DNA of 64,000 bases from Mesobacillus sp. S13 (GCF_020422885.1 NZ_CP084622.1:2003001-2067000), one strand, 5' to 3'; shown: positions 27,863 to 36,705, numbered from the stretch's first letter. The notes: generated by a model from the sequence alone, not told the origin. Numbers and translations are program-made.

Positions 27863-28395
27863 GTGAAAATAAGGCTAATAACTTTTTCTTTGGCAGTCAT
27901 TCTTATGGGAGCCGGGTTGACTACATTCCCAACAGCCAGCCATGCTTGCAAATGTGTGGAAGAGAAAAGTGTTGAAAAAGAATTGGAAAGCTCCAATGCA
28001 GTTTTCAGCGGCAAGGTCATTGAAATTAAAACCTCAAATAATAAAAAATATTATTTGAGGTTGAAGAAACGTGGAAAGGCGTATCACAAACAGAAATCAT
28101 ACTGGAAGATGAAAGGTCCAGCTGTTCTACCGATTTTTTTGAGGGCGAATCTTACTTGGTGTATGCCCATGAATTCCAGGGTGAATTAACAACGGATATA
28201 TGTGACCGAACTAGGGAGTTAAGCAGCGTAGGGGATGACTTAGTGACACTGGGAACAGGGTCGAAGCCAACCGAAGAAGTGGATTTAAAAAGTAAGTTGC
28301 AAAATCCGATCATTCATACCATGTATATTTGGGTTCCGCTGATCATCTTGTTTATGCTGTCAGCTTTCTTCATAAGAAAAAGGACTAAATCATAA
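27863..28395 (+). pseudogene. frameshifted NTR/TIMP-like secreted protein with C-terminal anchor
   Basis: The first frame from GTG 27863 gives a signal peptide and CKCVEEKSVEKELE...NAVFSGKVIEIK, then nonsense after 28048. A -1 shift restores FEVEETWKGVSQTEI, SSCSTDFFEGESYLVYAHE, GELTTDICDRTRELSS and a C-terminal membrane helix with a basic tail. The joined product resembles small Bacillus proteins with a netrin-like domain (CxC start, paired cysteines). The break falls in six A residues at 28043-28048; seven would restore the frame as NNKKILFEVEE. It may be a real lesion, a sequence error, or a switchable tract. Confidence 0.8.
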
Positions 28396-28448
28396 TCTTT
28401 TCATAAAAAAACATTAGAACGTGCCCTAAGCATAAAGGAGAATTTGGA

Positions 28449-29459
28449 GTGATTAAGGAAGTCATAAAAAGAGTTTTGGAGGATTACCAGATCGGACAGA
28501 CGTATTTAATTGAACAAGAAATCCCGAGTTGGAGTCAGGATTTACATTATAAAATTATGGCAGAGGGTAAAAGATATTCCGCAAGATTCTTGAAAGAGAA
28601 CAGGTCACCGAACGATGTGTTTGGGACAATTACTGATGAAATTTTAACTGAACAAGTAAAGTTTTGCCTTTTCCTGGTTGAGCATGGTATCCCGTTCATG
28701 AGGCTGGTAACTGCTTTGGGTGACGAGCCCTATGTAATAGTCTGGTGGAAAGGGGAAAAATATCGCTTTATCATGTTCGAGTGGATAGAAGGCAGGCACC
28801 TGACTAACTGTGAAGAAGATATGGCCTGGAAGTTCGGAAAAATGGTCAGGAGGATTCATGACATTTCAAGTGCTTTTAAGAGCTCTGTCTTCCCTAAAAG
28901 ATCACATCTAATTGGATATCAACAATTTACGAACCAGCTTTGGGCTACGGTCGGTTCTAGTAGTATGTTAGATAATACTGAACTGCAGGATTATCTAGAA
29001 CTGGCAAACAAGCATATTGCAGCGGCAAAGTCTTTGGAAATGGACTATATTGTTCAGACCGATTTGAATCCTCTGAATGTATTATGGGATGAAAACAAGA
29101 ACATCATTGGGATTGTGGACTTTGAATCAATCGGATATGGAGATCGGATCGAGGGATTGGCCTGGCTGATTAAATGGTATTCCCGGACGAATGGAATTAA
29201 ATCTATGGAAATGTCGCCAGAAGTGGCAGAAAAACTTTTACAAGGATACGGTGCGTTTGATTTTCTTGGTTTTGACGACTATGACCGCCTTTCCTCGCTG
29301 CTTTGGCTATCTGGGTGCATGAATTGGAACTTTGTTAAAGAAACGATTTCCATATTCGAGTCAAGTAATGATGAAAAGCTAAAAGTTCATTTGCATTCTT
29401 ATAAAAAACGTGGAAAAAAATTAACGTCCCTGATTTCTAAATCGTTTCTTTCTCAATGA
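28449..29459 (+). CDS. aminoglycoside phosphotransferase-family kinase-like protein
   Basis: 336 residues from GTG 28449, with AAAGGAG upstream. The kinase-like fold is shown by FIMFEWIEGRHL (hinge), VQTDLNPLNVLWD (catalytic loop, with Gln where His is usual, catalytic Asp and Asn kept) and IVDFESIGYGD (metal-binding DFG-like). Similar proteins in Bacillus spores and stress operons phosphorylate small molecules such as homoserine, choline or spore-coat factors. Substrate unknown. Closed by a terminator at 29439. Confidence 0.82.
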   Translation: MIKEVIKRVLEDYQIGQTYLIEQEIPSWSQDLHYKIMAEGKRYSARFLKENRSPNDVFGTITDEILTEQVKFCLFLVEHGIPFMRLVTALGDEPYVIVWWKGEKYRFIMFEWIEGRHLTNCEEDMAWKFGKMVRRIHDISSAFKSSVFPKRSHLIGYQQFTNQLWATVGSSSMLDNTELQDYLELANKHIAAAKSLEMDYIVQTDLNPLNVLWDENKNIIGIVDFESIGYGDRIEGLAWLIKWYSRTNGIKSMEMSPEVAEKLLQGYGAFDFLGFDDYDRLSSLLWLSGCMNWNFVKETISIFESSNDEKLKVHLHSYKKRGKKLTSLISKSFLSQ

Positions 29460-29479
29460 AAGAACGATTTTCTTTTTTT
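29439..29479 (+). terminator. terminator after the phosphotransferase-like gene
   Basis: AAATCGTTTCTTTC and GAAAGAACGATTT pair with one bulged T, followed by a T-rich run; it overlaps the end of the gene. Confidence 0.85.
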
Positions 29480-29553
29480 GAAAAGGAAAAAGAAGGAAAT
29501 ATAAAGATGCTGTCGAATTGTGTTTATCTAGCAAAATATCTGGGAGGATGAAC

Positions 29554-30003
29554 ATGGGTTATATAGAAGATTTACGGAGGGTTATCGGTCATCAGCCGCT
29601 TATCCTGGTTGGGGTCGCAGTCGCAGTTATAAACGAGACAGGAGAATTCTTGTTGCAGAAACGCCAGGATGGAAAATGGGGAGTGCCAGGCGGATTTATT
29701 GAGTTAGGAGAATCTACGGAAGATGCAGGCAGAAGGGAAGTCCTTGAAGAAACTGGGCTTGAAATCGGGAAGTTGAATCTGGTTGGTGTTTTTTCGGGTA
29801 AGGAACACCATGTTATACTGCCAAATGGGGATGAATTCTTTCCAGTTACTGTTGCCTATGTAACAAGGGATATTATTGGGGGAGTGCTCCAGGCGGATGG
29901 CGATGAAACCACCGAAGCCCGATTTTTTAGTGTGAATGAATTACCTGAAAATCTTAATCCGTTAATAAAGAACCTAATGAAGCAGTTTACAGTCACGTTG
30001 TGA
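29554..30003 (+). CDS. Nudix hydrolase 1
   Basis: 149 residues from ATG 29554 after GGGAGG. Nudix box GFIELGESTEDAGRREVLEE continues with TGL, giving the full GX5EX7REUXEEXGU pattern around residues 50-72. These enzymes hydrolyse nucleoside diphosphate-linked compounds. The N-terminal YIEDLRRVIGHQPLILVGV places it with the YjhB/ADP-ribose-like group seen in many Bacillus, but the substrate is not deducible. First of three Nudix genes within 1.6 kb. Confidence 0.9.
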   Translation: MGYIEDLRRVIGHQPLILVGVAVAVINETGEFLLQKRQDGKWGVPGGFIELGESTEDAGRREVLEETGLEIGKLNLVGVFSGKEHHVILPNGDEFFPVTVAYVTRDIIGGVLQADGDETTEARFFSVNELPENLNPLIKNLMKQFTVTL

Positions 30004-30054
30004 GGATGATAAAAAAAGTTCAGAAACAAATATAGTTTTTAAGGGGGATGAACA

Positions 30055-30531
30055 ATGGATGCAACTTTTTACATGGAAAAGGCTGTTTTTAATTATCGGG
30101 TAGCGGCAGTTATGATCGTTGACAACCATGTACTGATTCATAAACAAGCGAAGGACGAACACTGGGCATTGCCAGGAGGCAGGGTCGAACTTCAGGAAGA
30201 TTCACAAACAAGTGTGGTTAGAGAAGTAAAAGAAGAATTAGGAATCGATGTAAAGGTGGATCGTCTGCTCTGGTTTACAGAGAACTTTTTCGACTACAAC
30301 AATAAATACTATCATGACATCGGTTTGTATTATAAGGTTTCCCCTCTAAATGGGAGCTTCAATTTCCACAAAGAGGAGTTTTTTGGTGAAGAGGGAGAGC
30401 GGTTGATCTATCAGTGGGTGCCAATCAGCAGCCTTGAGAAAATTAAACTTTACCCTGAGTTTATCAGGACGTCATTGGAAGATTTGCCAGATGTGCCACA
30501 GCATCTTGTTGTTCGTAAATATAGCATATAA
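30055..30531 (+). CDS. Nudix hydrolase 2
   Basis: 158 residues; GGGGGATG precedes the ATG. Nudix box GGRVELQEDSQTSVVREVKE continues with ELGI, so all catalytic Glu residues are present. Downstream LYYKVSP and YQWVPISSLEKIKLYPE are typical of MutT-like proteins. Substrate unknown. Not closely similar to its neighbour at 29554, so this is a cluster and not a recent duplication. Confidence 0.9.
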   Translation: MDATFYMEKAVFNYRVAAVMIVDNHVLIHKQAKDEHWALPGGRVELQEDSQTSVVREVKEELGIDVKVDRLLWFTENFFDYNNKYYHDIGLYYKVSPLNGSFNFHKEEFFGEEGERLIYQWVPISSLEKIKLYPEFIRTSLEDLPDVPQHLVVRKYSI

Positions 30532-30693
30532 AATCGGTGGAATACATAATCCTAACATAATTCGGTACTCATGTGGCTAGAAAAATTATGAGGTAAAATC
30601 GTAAAAATGAATAATCCTTTTGAAAAGGTGTATGAGCAGCCACCTGCCACTGGATGCAAGGTGGCTGTCGATTACAAACTTACTTTCCCCCTT

Positions 30694-31083
30694 TTATACT
30701 AACAATTTCAAAGCTTCTAAAACTTTAGAAACGTGAAGGTCATCCTTCATTGATTCAAGTGAATGCCATTTTACTTCTTTTAGGGTTTGTTTGTCGCCTA
30801 GTTCAGGATCGTAACCGACCGAGGCTTCTTTGTCGTTTAATGTGCGGACTAAAAAACATTGTTCCTCCCCACGGCTGTATCGACCAGTAAATAGATAGTC
30901 AACTACCTCCACATCCAAATTTACTTCTTCTTTTACTTCCCGAACGACTGCTTCTTCGAATGTTTCGCCTGCTTCAAGACCTCCGCCTGGGAGTGTCCAA
31001 AAAGAACCGTCCGGATAGACATGTTTCGTCATAAGTATATAATTGTTTTTGATGATCGCAGCAAATGCTCTCGGTCTAGTCAA
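30694..31083 (-). CDS. Nudix hydrolase 3
   Basis: About 129 residues from TTG 31083, chosen because GTGAGGTG lies 9 bases upstream (an earlier GTG at 31095 overlaps that site). Nudix box GGGLEAGETFEEAVVREVKE continues with EVNL. Short, single-domain MutT type. It is divergent from the FAD monooxygenase, with the whole upstream region between them filled by the 52-bp array 3, so its promoter must be in about 60 bp next to the array or within it. Confidence 0.88.
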   Translation of the reverse strand: MTRPRAFAAIIKNNYILMTKHVYPDGSFWTLPGGGLEAGETFEEAVVREVKEEVNLDVEVVDYLFTGRYSRGEEQCFLVRTLNDKEASVGYDPELGDKQTLKEVKWHSLESMKDDLHVSKVLEALKLLV

Positions 31084-31143
31084 AAAATTAAGCACCTCAC
31101 AAGTAATAATATAGAAATTTTACTATATTTTAACATATCAAAA

Positions 31144-31515
31144 GAGTCTATCGGACAAATAGATGGTGATATCGTATAAAGGTGTCCGATAGTTGGTCTC
31201 TATCGGCCAAACGGAAGGTGGGTACCCGGAAAAATGTCCGATAGAAGGGCTCTATCGGCCAGACGGAAGGTGTAAACTGGGAAAAGTGTCCGATAGAAGG
31301 GGTCTATCGGACAAACGGAAGGTGGCAACCAGGAAAAATGTCCGATAGATGGGGTCTATCGGACAAACGGAGGGTGGCAACCAGGAAAAATGTCCGATAG
31401 AAGGGGTCTATCGGACAAACGGAAGCTGGAAACCGAGAAAAGTGTCCGATAAAAGGAATCTATCGAACAAACAAAAGGTGTAAACCGCAAAAAATATCCG
31501 ATAGAAAGGGGCTGG
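31144..31515. repeat. 52-bp tandem array 3
   Basis: TCCGAT begins at 31185, 31237, 31289, 31341, 31393, 31445 and 31497: six exact 52-bp steps. Core arms TGTCCGATAGA and TCTATCGGACA surround a five-base GGGGT-type centre; the 25-bp spacer reads AACGGAAGGTGGCAACCAGG plus AAAAA in the commonest form. It fills the gap between two divergent genes, unlike the other arrays. The last left arm merges into CCGATAGAAAGGGG, which acts as the ribosome binding site of the monooxygenase gene. Confidence 0.95.
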
Positions 31516-31519
31516 ACAG

Positions 31520-32692
31520 GTGATCAACACAAAAGACAATACTGATACAGCCATTATCGGGGCTGGCATCGGTGGACTTTCTGCGGCGATTGCCTTGCAG
31601 CAGATTGGCCAAAGAGTGAAAGTTTATGAGAGAGCCTCGGAGCTTAAGGAAATGGGCGCGGGGATTATATTGTCCGCCAACGCAATTAAGGCATTGGAAA
31701 AGCTGGGGGTTGCGGATCAGGTGCGAGAGGCTGGTTCGCCAGTAAAGAAGGCGGAAATCAGGACTCCGGATGGACAACTTCTTGTTAATATGCCGGTGCT
31801 TAAGCAAGCCGAACGATATGGCACGTACAGTTATTTGATATACCGGCCAGACTTACAGAGAATTTTATACGAAAAATTAGCACTTGATACTGTAATACTT
31901 GGTAAGAAGTTTTCTCGACTGGAACAGCATCAGGAGAATATAACTAGCATGTTTGAAGATGGAGAAATAGTATATTCAAAGTTTCTCATCGGAGCGGACG
32001 GCGTTCATTCTCGAGTAAGACAAAATATTCTTGGGGACTCTCCGATGCGTTATTCGGGCTTCACTGCTTTAAGAGGGATCTCCCGCTTTGAAGATGATCG
32101 TTTTCCAGTGGAGCTGGGTGGAGGATTTGAAGCGTGGGGCAATGGAAAGAGATTTGGTTTTTCGCATTTAGGAAAAGGCCGCGTGTTTTGGTTTGCAGCG
32201 ATCAACACGCCACAAGGGAAACTCCTAGCTGCCCAAAATAAGAAACAAGTGGCTTTGGAGCATTTCAAAAGTTGGTGGGGCCCCATCACTAATGTCATTG
32301 ATTCTACCGATGAGGAAGATATCCTTGTGCATGAAATATATGACCGTAAGCCAATCAAGAAATGGCATAAAGGAAGAGTGACACTGTTGGGAGATGCAGC
32401 TCATCCGATGCTGCCTAACCTCGGACAGGGTGGAGCCCAGGCGATGGAGGATGCTTTAATGCTCACACGATATCTTAAGAGATTTCCTCAAGATGTTGAG
32501 CAGGCATTGAACAAATATGAGCAAAAGAGAATTCCGCGTGTTACTAAAATTGTACATGGTTCCAGAATGATGGCAAGAATGATGCAACTGGAGAACCCAA
32601 TGGCAGTCAAAGCTAGAAATCAATTATTGCGGAAATTGCCAGATGAATTGAAAATCAAGAGGCTGGACTGGATTCTTGGATACGAAGTGTAA
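31520..32692 (+). CDS. FAD-dependent monooxygenase
   Basis: 390 residues of the aromatic-ring hydroxylase class. Motifs: GAGIGGLSAAIAL (dinucleotide-binding, about 13-25), GADGVHSRVR (DG motif) and GDAAHPMLPNLGQGGAQAME (second FAD motif). Close relatives act on salicylate-like or polyketide-like substrates; no ring-cleavage or carrier gene is adjacent. GTG start with AAAGGGG 9 bases upstream, both inside or touching the end of the 52-bp array 3. Confidence 0.88.
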   Translation: MINTKDNTDTAIIGAGIGGLSAAIALQQIGQRVKVYERASELKEMGAGIILSANAIKALEKLGVADQVREAGSPVKKAEIRTPDGQLLVNMPVLKQAERYGTYSYLIYRPDLQRILYEKLALDTVILGKKFSRLEQHQENITSMFEDGEIVYSKFLIGADGVHSRVRQNILGDSPMRYSGFTALRGISRFEDDRFPVELGGGFEAWGNGKRFGFSHLGKGRVFWFAAINTPQGKLLAAQNKKQVALEHFKSWWGPITNVIDSTDEEDILVHEIYDRKPIKKWHKGRVTLLGDAAHPMLPNLGQGGAQAMEDALMLTRYLKRFPQDVEQALNKYEQKRIPRVTKIVHGSRMMARMMQLENPMAVKARNQLLRKLPDELKIKRLDWILGYEV

Positions 32693-32806
32693 AAATCAGA
32701 CGATAGATTTAATCGTACTTCATGAGTGAGGTGGGATTCTTTTGAAAAAAAGAAGGAATATCAATTGTTTGTACAGAATCTTTCTATAAAAAATTGGAGG
32801 ACTTTT

Positions 32807-33382
32807 ATGGATACGAAACATGTCCGGACATCCGGGGCTTACATTCTGTATAACGGATTTTTTCCTTTTCAGGTTGGGCCAACCCGAATAGGGGATAAAC
32901 TGGGCGTGGTTAGGCTTGGGGGGCATCGGGAAGGTAATGAAACGGCATCTGATACCGTATTCCGTGAAGTCTATGAAGAATCCAGAATGAAAATAAATAT
33001 CTTCCACTCTCCCATCACTTTTTTCAAAAAGGATTGGGATGGCGTGGCAAGAAGAGTAACAACAAAAGAAGCCGTTGCACCAATCCTGATAAAAGGGACA
33101 GACCCTGAAGGTTCTACAGCAATGTATCTGGCTTATTCAGAAAGTGAACCAGTTCCTTCTGAAGAGACAAAGGGATTGCTTCTGTTAACTCCCAATGACA
33201 TTAAACGAATCTGCGAGCAGCAGATCACCTTGAAAGAGTTTATAAAGCATGGCGGTTCCGTTTTATTAAAGAAAGAAATGAACCTGGAATTGACACTAAA
33301 GCCGTTTCCTCAGTTGTTATTTTTACATGAACTCCTAGAAAAAGAAAAAACTTTCATGGATAGGTTCATGCTTGGAAAATGA
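32807..33382 (+). CDS. Nudix hydrolase 4
   Basis: 191 residues from ATG 32807, with TTGGAGG 6 bases upstream; the in-frame extension to 32726 has no good site. Nudix box GGHREGNETASDTVFREVYE continues with ESR, with the key REVYEE present. A long C-terminal part (LLLLTPNDIKRICEQQITLK and more) is absent from the other three. The stop is followed by the next gene at 33415 with only 32 bp between. Confidence 0.85.
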   Translation: MDTKHVRTSGAYILYNGFFPFQVGPTRIGDKLGVVRLGGHREGNETASDTVFREVYEESRMKINIFHSPITFFKKDWDGVARRVTTKEAVAPILIKGTDPEGSTAMYLAYSESEPVPSEETKGLLLLTPNDIKRICEQQITLKEFIKHGGSVLLKKEMNLELTLKPFPQLLFLHELLEKEKTFMDRFMLGK

Positions 33383-33414
33383 ATAGTTACCTGGAGCAGA
33401 AGGAGGAAGTAAAA

Positions 33415-33810
33415 ATGGTTTTCGAAATGACCTATCAGGTGCGTGTTCCACACTTTAAAGAAGGATTAGACTGGTATAGAACCTTCCTGAACAGAGAGCC
33501 GGATTTTACTCCGCATGAAGGGTTTGCTGAATGGGAACTGATTCCTGGGGCGTGGCTGCAGTTGGCTGAGGGAACAACAGCGTCTGGGAGCGGTCCCTTG
33601 CGTTTCGGGGTCAGATCGATTGAAGATGAACGCATCAGATTAGACAGAGAGCTGGATGTTCAATCCTTCGAGATTTTTGCAAGAGTGGAAGTCCCTGTAA
33701 AGTGGGCGACATTTTCCGACCCATGGGGAAATCAAATTGGTTTGTTTGAATACATTGATAAGACAGAAATGCAAGAGAGAATCACTTCCATCTTGGGGAG
33801 CAAGAGATAA
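33415..33810 (+). CDS. VOC (glyoxalase/bleomycin-resistance-like) family protein
   Basis: 131 residues from ATG 33415, with AGGAGG upstream. One VOC module: a beta-alpha-beta start with FKEGLDWYRTFLNREP, then a DPWGNQIGLFEY end, typical of the fold. Metal ligands are incomplete, so binding without catalysis is possible. Next to a Nudix gene; substrate unknown. Confidence 0.78.
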   Translation: MVFEMTYQVRVPHFKEGLDWYRTFLNREPDFTPHEGFAEWELIPGAWLQLAEGTTASGSGPLRFGVRSIEDERIRLDRELDVQSFEIFARVEVPVKWATFSDPWGNQIGLFEYIDKTEMQERITSILGSKR

Positions 33811-33827
33811 AGGGGTTGCAATAGCTG

Positions 33828-34067
33828 TTGAAATTCATTGAGGCAGGAATCGGAAACACATGGACGGTAAGGACGGAAATTGAAATGGAGAACGGAAGTG
33901 AATATGAGGTCCGAGGAATCCATGGCCCGATACATTTTCATTCAGCCTATATACGATTGTGGATCCGTAAAACAGTGATCATACTCGATTCCAGGGAAGG
34001 TTTTAAAAAAGTACATAAGAACCATAAGGATTTCAAACTGCTGCTAGGAATTGTCAGCAAGCAATAA
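33828..34067 (+). CDS. DUF3977-like protein (79 aa)
   Basis: TTG start with AAAGGGG about 12 bases upstream, a little far. FIEAGIGNTWTVRTEIEMEN, then GIHGPIHFHSAYIRLWIRKT and DSREGFKK fits the DUF3977 family of small Bacillus proteins of unknown function. Followed by a perfect 11-bp hairpin (AATCTTCAGAT/ATCTGAAGATT at 34093-34119) without a T run. Confidence 0.7.
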   Translation: MKFIEAGIGNTWTVRTEIEMENGSEYEVRGIHGPIHFHSAYIRLWIRKTVIILDSREGFKKVHKNHKDFKLLLGIVSKQ

Positions 34068-34131
34068 GGCTTGTCTTAAGCGTAGAAGGGGGAATCTTCA
34101 GATAGGGAATCTGAAGATTGGAACGTGGTTA

Positions 34132-34593
34132 TCAATATCGTCTACTTCTACCGACGTTATAGAGTATATCTGAAGTTAGAAAAACTCCTACAGGTGGTAA
34201 GGCCCCTGTATTTATTGGTGCATCGGTCAGGGCTGTATCCGTCGTGGCAATCCAATTGCCGAATTCGCCGGCTTGCAAGGATGGTGGCTTCATCAGGAAT
34301 TGTCCGTTTAGCATGTGGTGGCGGACGCGTATTCCTGGGTCATCAAAAATAGTCAATTGACCTGTAAACGAAGCATAAGGTGAATCGAAGCGAAGTCGAT
34401 TTGCACTTTCGTCCCATGTCCCCTGAATCGGTATGGGGTTCCCACGGAAGTTAGCTGTTCCCGTAAAGCTATTACCTGACAAAGCATTAATGGTAAAGGT
34501 CCCTCGGACAATCGGTTTTCCAGCAATTTGCGCATCAATCCCCCAGCGCGAAGGAACGGGTAGACTCGTTGTTCCATTCTTTCTAATCTGCAA
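34132..34593 (-). CDS. hypothetical beta-rich protein (153 aa)
   Basis: TTG start with AAAGGAGAG about 9 bases upstream. The sequence is rich in alternating small and aromatic residues (GTFTINALSGNSFTGTANF, IPIQGTWDE, FTGQLTIFDD), suggesting a beta-barrel or sandwich. No signal peptide or membrane segment. Such proteins may act as ligand-binding or coat-associated proteins; I do not recognise the family. Confidence 0.6.
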   Translation of the reverse strand: MQIRKNGTTSLPVPSRWGIDAQIAGKPIVRGTFTINALSGNSFTGTANFRGNPIPIQGTWDESANRLRFDSPYASFTGQLTIFDDPGIRVRHHMLNGQFLMKPPSLQAGEFGNWIATTDTALTDAPINTGALPPVGVFLTSDILYNVGRSRRY

Positions 34594-34739
34594 CCTGATC
34601 TCTCCTTTAATTTATAGGTTCATAGCCTAATAAAAAGTATATGCACCATGTGATGAAGTGGGGAATGTAACCTGTGCCTAAGAAGGCAGGGTTTCCAATA
34701 AGAAAACATAACCTTTCTGAAACGAATGAGGAGTATTTT

Positions 34740-35243
34740 ATGTCAAAAGAAACAGTATCCCTGGAGTTTTATATACCACAATTCAAAAATGCTTTATTGA
34801 AATATGACTTGCTTGAAGAACAGAGGAGATTCACCGCTTTTCCTGAAGATGCATTAGAAATGTGTAAAGAAGATCCGGAGAGACACCCTGTAGTCATTCT
34901 CTATGACAATGAGCCAGCTGGTTTTTTTGTGCTTCATGGCAGGTCAGGAGTGATAGATTACAGTGACAACCAAAATGCAATGCTGTTAAGAGCGTATTCC
35001 ATAAATCTTTCATTTCAGGGAAAGGGAATTGCTTCTAAGTCCGTCATGTTATTGAAGCGCTTTGTAAAAGAACATTTCACTCAAGTGGACGAAATTATCT
35101 TGGCTGTGAACCACTCTAATATCATGGCTCAAAATGTATATAAAAAAGGCGGTTTCATAGATCAGGGCAAACGCGCCATGGGAAGAGAAGGAGAAATGTA
35201 TATATATCATCTGTTCCTAAATGAAGTTTCCGGAAGAAAATAG
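34740..35243 (+). CDS. GNAT family N-acetyltransferase
   Basis: 167 residues from ATG 34740, after TGAGGAG. Motif A is AYSINLSFQGKGIASKSVML, motif B region is AVNHSNIMAQNVYKKGGF. Acceptor unknown. Followed 21 bp later by the GyrI-like gene, so probably one transcript. Confidence 0.85.
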   Translation: MSKETVSLEFYIPQFKNALLKYDLLEEQRRFTAFPEDALEMCKEDPERHPVVILYDNEPAGFFVLHGRSGVIDYSDNQNAMLLRAYSINLSFQGKGIASKSVMLLKRFVKEHFTQVDEIILAVNHSNIMAQNVYKKGGFIDQGKRAMGREGEMYIYHLFLNEVSGRK

Positions 35244-35264
35244 AATTTTAAAAGGAGAATGACA

Positions 35265-35720
35265 ATGCCTGAAGTAAAGCAATGTTCAGAAATAAAATTG
35301 GTAGGTATCCGGGTTTTATGCCCTGGAGATGAGTATCTTAAGGAAATCCCGAAAGCCTCCAGGCAGTTGAGCGAGCGGAGTGACGAAATAAAAAATGTGG
35401 TGGACCGATCTTTGCAGCATGGGGCATTTGTGGTGGATAATAGCTCAGATAAAGAAGATGGGTATTGGGTTTGCGTGGAAGTATCCGACTATGAGAATAT
35501 CCCTGCAGACATGGGGACCCTGACGATTCCACCACAAAGATATGCTGTATTGCGGCATAAAGGCTCTAATGAAAAAATCAGGGAAGCATATAGCGAGCTT
35601 CATCAATGGATACAGCAAAGTGGATACAAGAGGCTAACGGATAAATGGCATTTGGAAGTGTTTCATACTTGGACAGATTCACAGGATATAGATGTTGAAC
35701 TTATGGATTCGATTGGATAA
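35265..35720 (+). CDS. GyrI-like small-molecule-binding domain protein
   Basis: 151 residues from ATG 35265 with AAAGGAG 7 bases upstream. The order LVGIRVLCPG, WVCVEVSDYENIP, MGTLTIPPQRYAVLRHKGSN, EAYSELHQWIQQSGY is that of the GyrI-like effector-binding fold, also found in AraC and BmrR regulators. As a stand-alone domain it may bind or hydrolyse small toxic compounds. A related protein lies at 38866. Confidence 0.78.
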   Translation: MPEVKQCSEIKLVGIRVLCPGDEYLKEIPKASRQLSERSDEIKNVVDRSLQHGAFVVDNSSDKEDGYWVCVEVSDYENIPADMGTLTIPPQRYAVLRHKGSNEKIREAYSELHQWIQQSGYKRLTDKWHLEVFHTWTDSQDIDVELMDSIG

Positions 35721-35799
35721 TTTGGATTGACTTGAATCTTTTTCCACTCCAATACGTAGAGATATACAGACATTAAGCTTTATGGGGAGTGGATGAATC

Positions 35800-36159
35800 A
35801 TGGTAGAAGCACCAGGCGATTTCATGTTTACGTTCGGACCGATTTTTATGGGTGCCATCTTTATTTTAGTTTTTGGAATCATTATTTTTACAATTATTAA
35901 AAGCATAGGGACTTGGAGTAAAAACAACCAGTCGCCGCGTGTGAATTCTTACGCTCAAGTAGTGACAAAAAGAACGAGCGTGCGTGGCGGGGGAGAAACG
36001 AATGCCCGCAGTCTGTATTATGCTACGTTTGAATTTGATAGTGGAGACCGGCTTGAGCTGCAGGTTGACGGTCAGGAGTATGGCCAGTTGGTTGAGGGAG
36101 ATTATGGAGAACTGACTTTCCAGGGAACACGTTACTTAGGATTTACAAGACATCGTTAA
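35800..36159 (+). CDS. DUF2500-like membrane protein
   Basis: 119 residues. One N-terminal membrane helix (about 12-35) followed by a short loop and a beta-rich C-terminal domain: VNSYAQVVTKRTSVRG, YYATFEFDSGDRLELQV, GDYGELTFQGTRYLGF. This matches the DUF2500 family of unknown function. Closed by a bidirectional terminator. Confidence 0.82.
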   Translation: MVEAPGDFMFTFGPIFMGAIFILVFGIIIFTIIKSIGTWSKNNQSPRVNSYAQVVTKRTSVRGGGETNARSLYYATFEFDSGDRLELQVDGQEYGQLVEGDYGELTFQGTRYLGFTRHR

Positions 36160-36164
36160 TGTTC

Positions 36165-36199
36165 AAAAGACCAAATCATTATGAGATTTGGTCTTTTTT
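36165..36199. terminator. bidirectional terminator
   Basis: AAAAGACCAAATC and GATTTGGTCTTTT form a perfect 13-bp stem, with T runs on both strands, serving the convergent genes ending at 36159 and 36205. Confidence 0.9.
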
Positions 36200-36204
36200 C
36201 GGTC

Positions 36205-36705
36205 CTAATCCACGGATAAATCATCCTTGTTAATCATACGGATTGCGGAGATGATTCCTCTACAGACTAGCAATTTAATCGCTAAACTGATAAATGAGTG
36301 CTGCCAGCTCCAGCCTTTTTTCCAGGTGATTAAATTTGTCTTTTTAGCAGCAAAGGTCTCAACTAATACCTGAGGGATAATGAACGGAAAAAGTTTCAAG
36401 ATGATCCCGCTAGGTTTGCTATTGAGTGTCCATTGATTGTAATAAAGAAGTATTAAAGGGTAATGGACATAGTCAAAAGGCAAGTGGATTTTAAGATTTC
36501 TCCTGAATGGCCGGATATCGTATTTTAGATAGCCTTTGGAGACAAGGTACCGGTCCGCCCATGAGTTGCCAATGATACTGACAAGATAAACAATGATCCA
36601 ATCCTTGAATGAGCGTTTTACGATTGCAAATGGTAAAAGGAAAATGCCTATGATAGTTAAAATATTAAGAAATCCTACTGATAATGTTCTTCGGTTTTTA
36701 CGCAA
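36205..36705 (-). CDS. CBO0543-like membrane protein A
   Basis: About 166 residues from TTG 36705, 6 bases after GAGGTG; an upstream GTG overlaps that site. Several hydrophobic segments and the pattern GNSWADRYLV, IRPFRRNLKIHLPFDYVHYP, LLYYNQWT, KPSGIILKLFPFIIPQ and WKKGWSWQHSF match CBO0543-type membrane proteins, which are common in spore-forming Firmicutes and of unknown function. A relative is at 37157, oriented the other way. Confidence 0.7.
   Translation of the reverse strand: MRKNRRTLSVGFLNILTIIGIFLLPFAIVKRSFKDWIIVYLVSIIGNSWADRYLVSKGYLKYDIRPFRRNLKIHLPFDYVHYPLILLYYNQWTLNSKPSGIILKLFPFIIPQVLVETFAAKKTNLITWKKGWSWQHSFISLAIKLLVCRGIISAIRMINKDDLSVD

Noticed and set aside
30607..30702. 31-codon frame and a CAGCCACCT/AGGTGGCTG hairpin in the gap between two Nudix genes
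   Set aside because: The ribosome binding site is too far away, and the hairpin has no T run on either strand. Perhaps a relic.
34093..34119. Perfect 11-bp hairpin between convergent genes
   Set aside because: No T run on either strand, so I did not call it a terminator, though it may help stop transcription.
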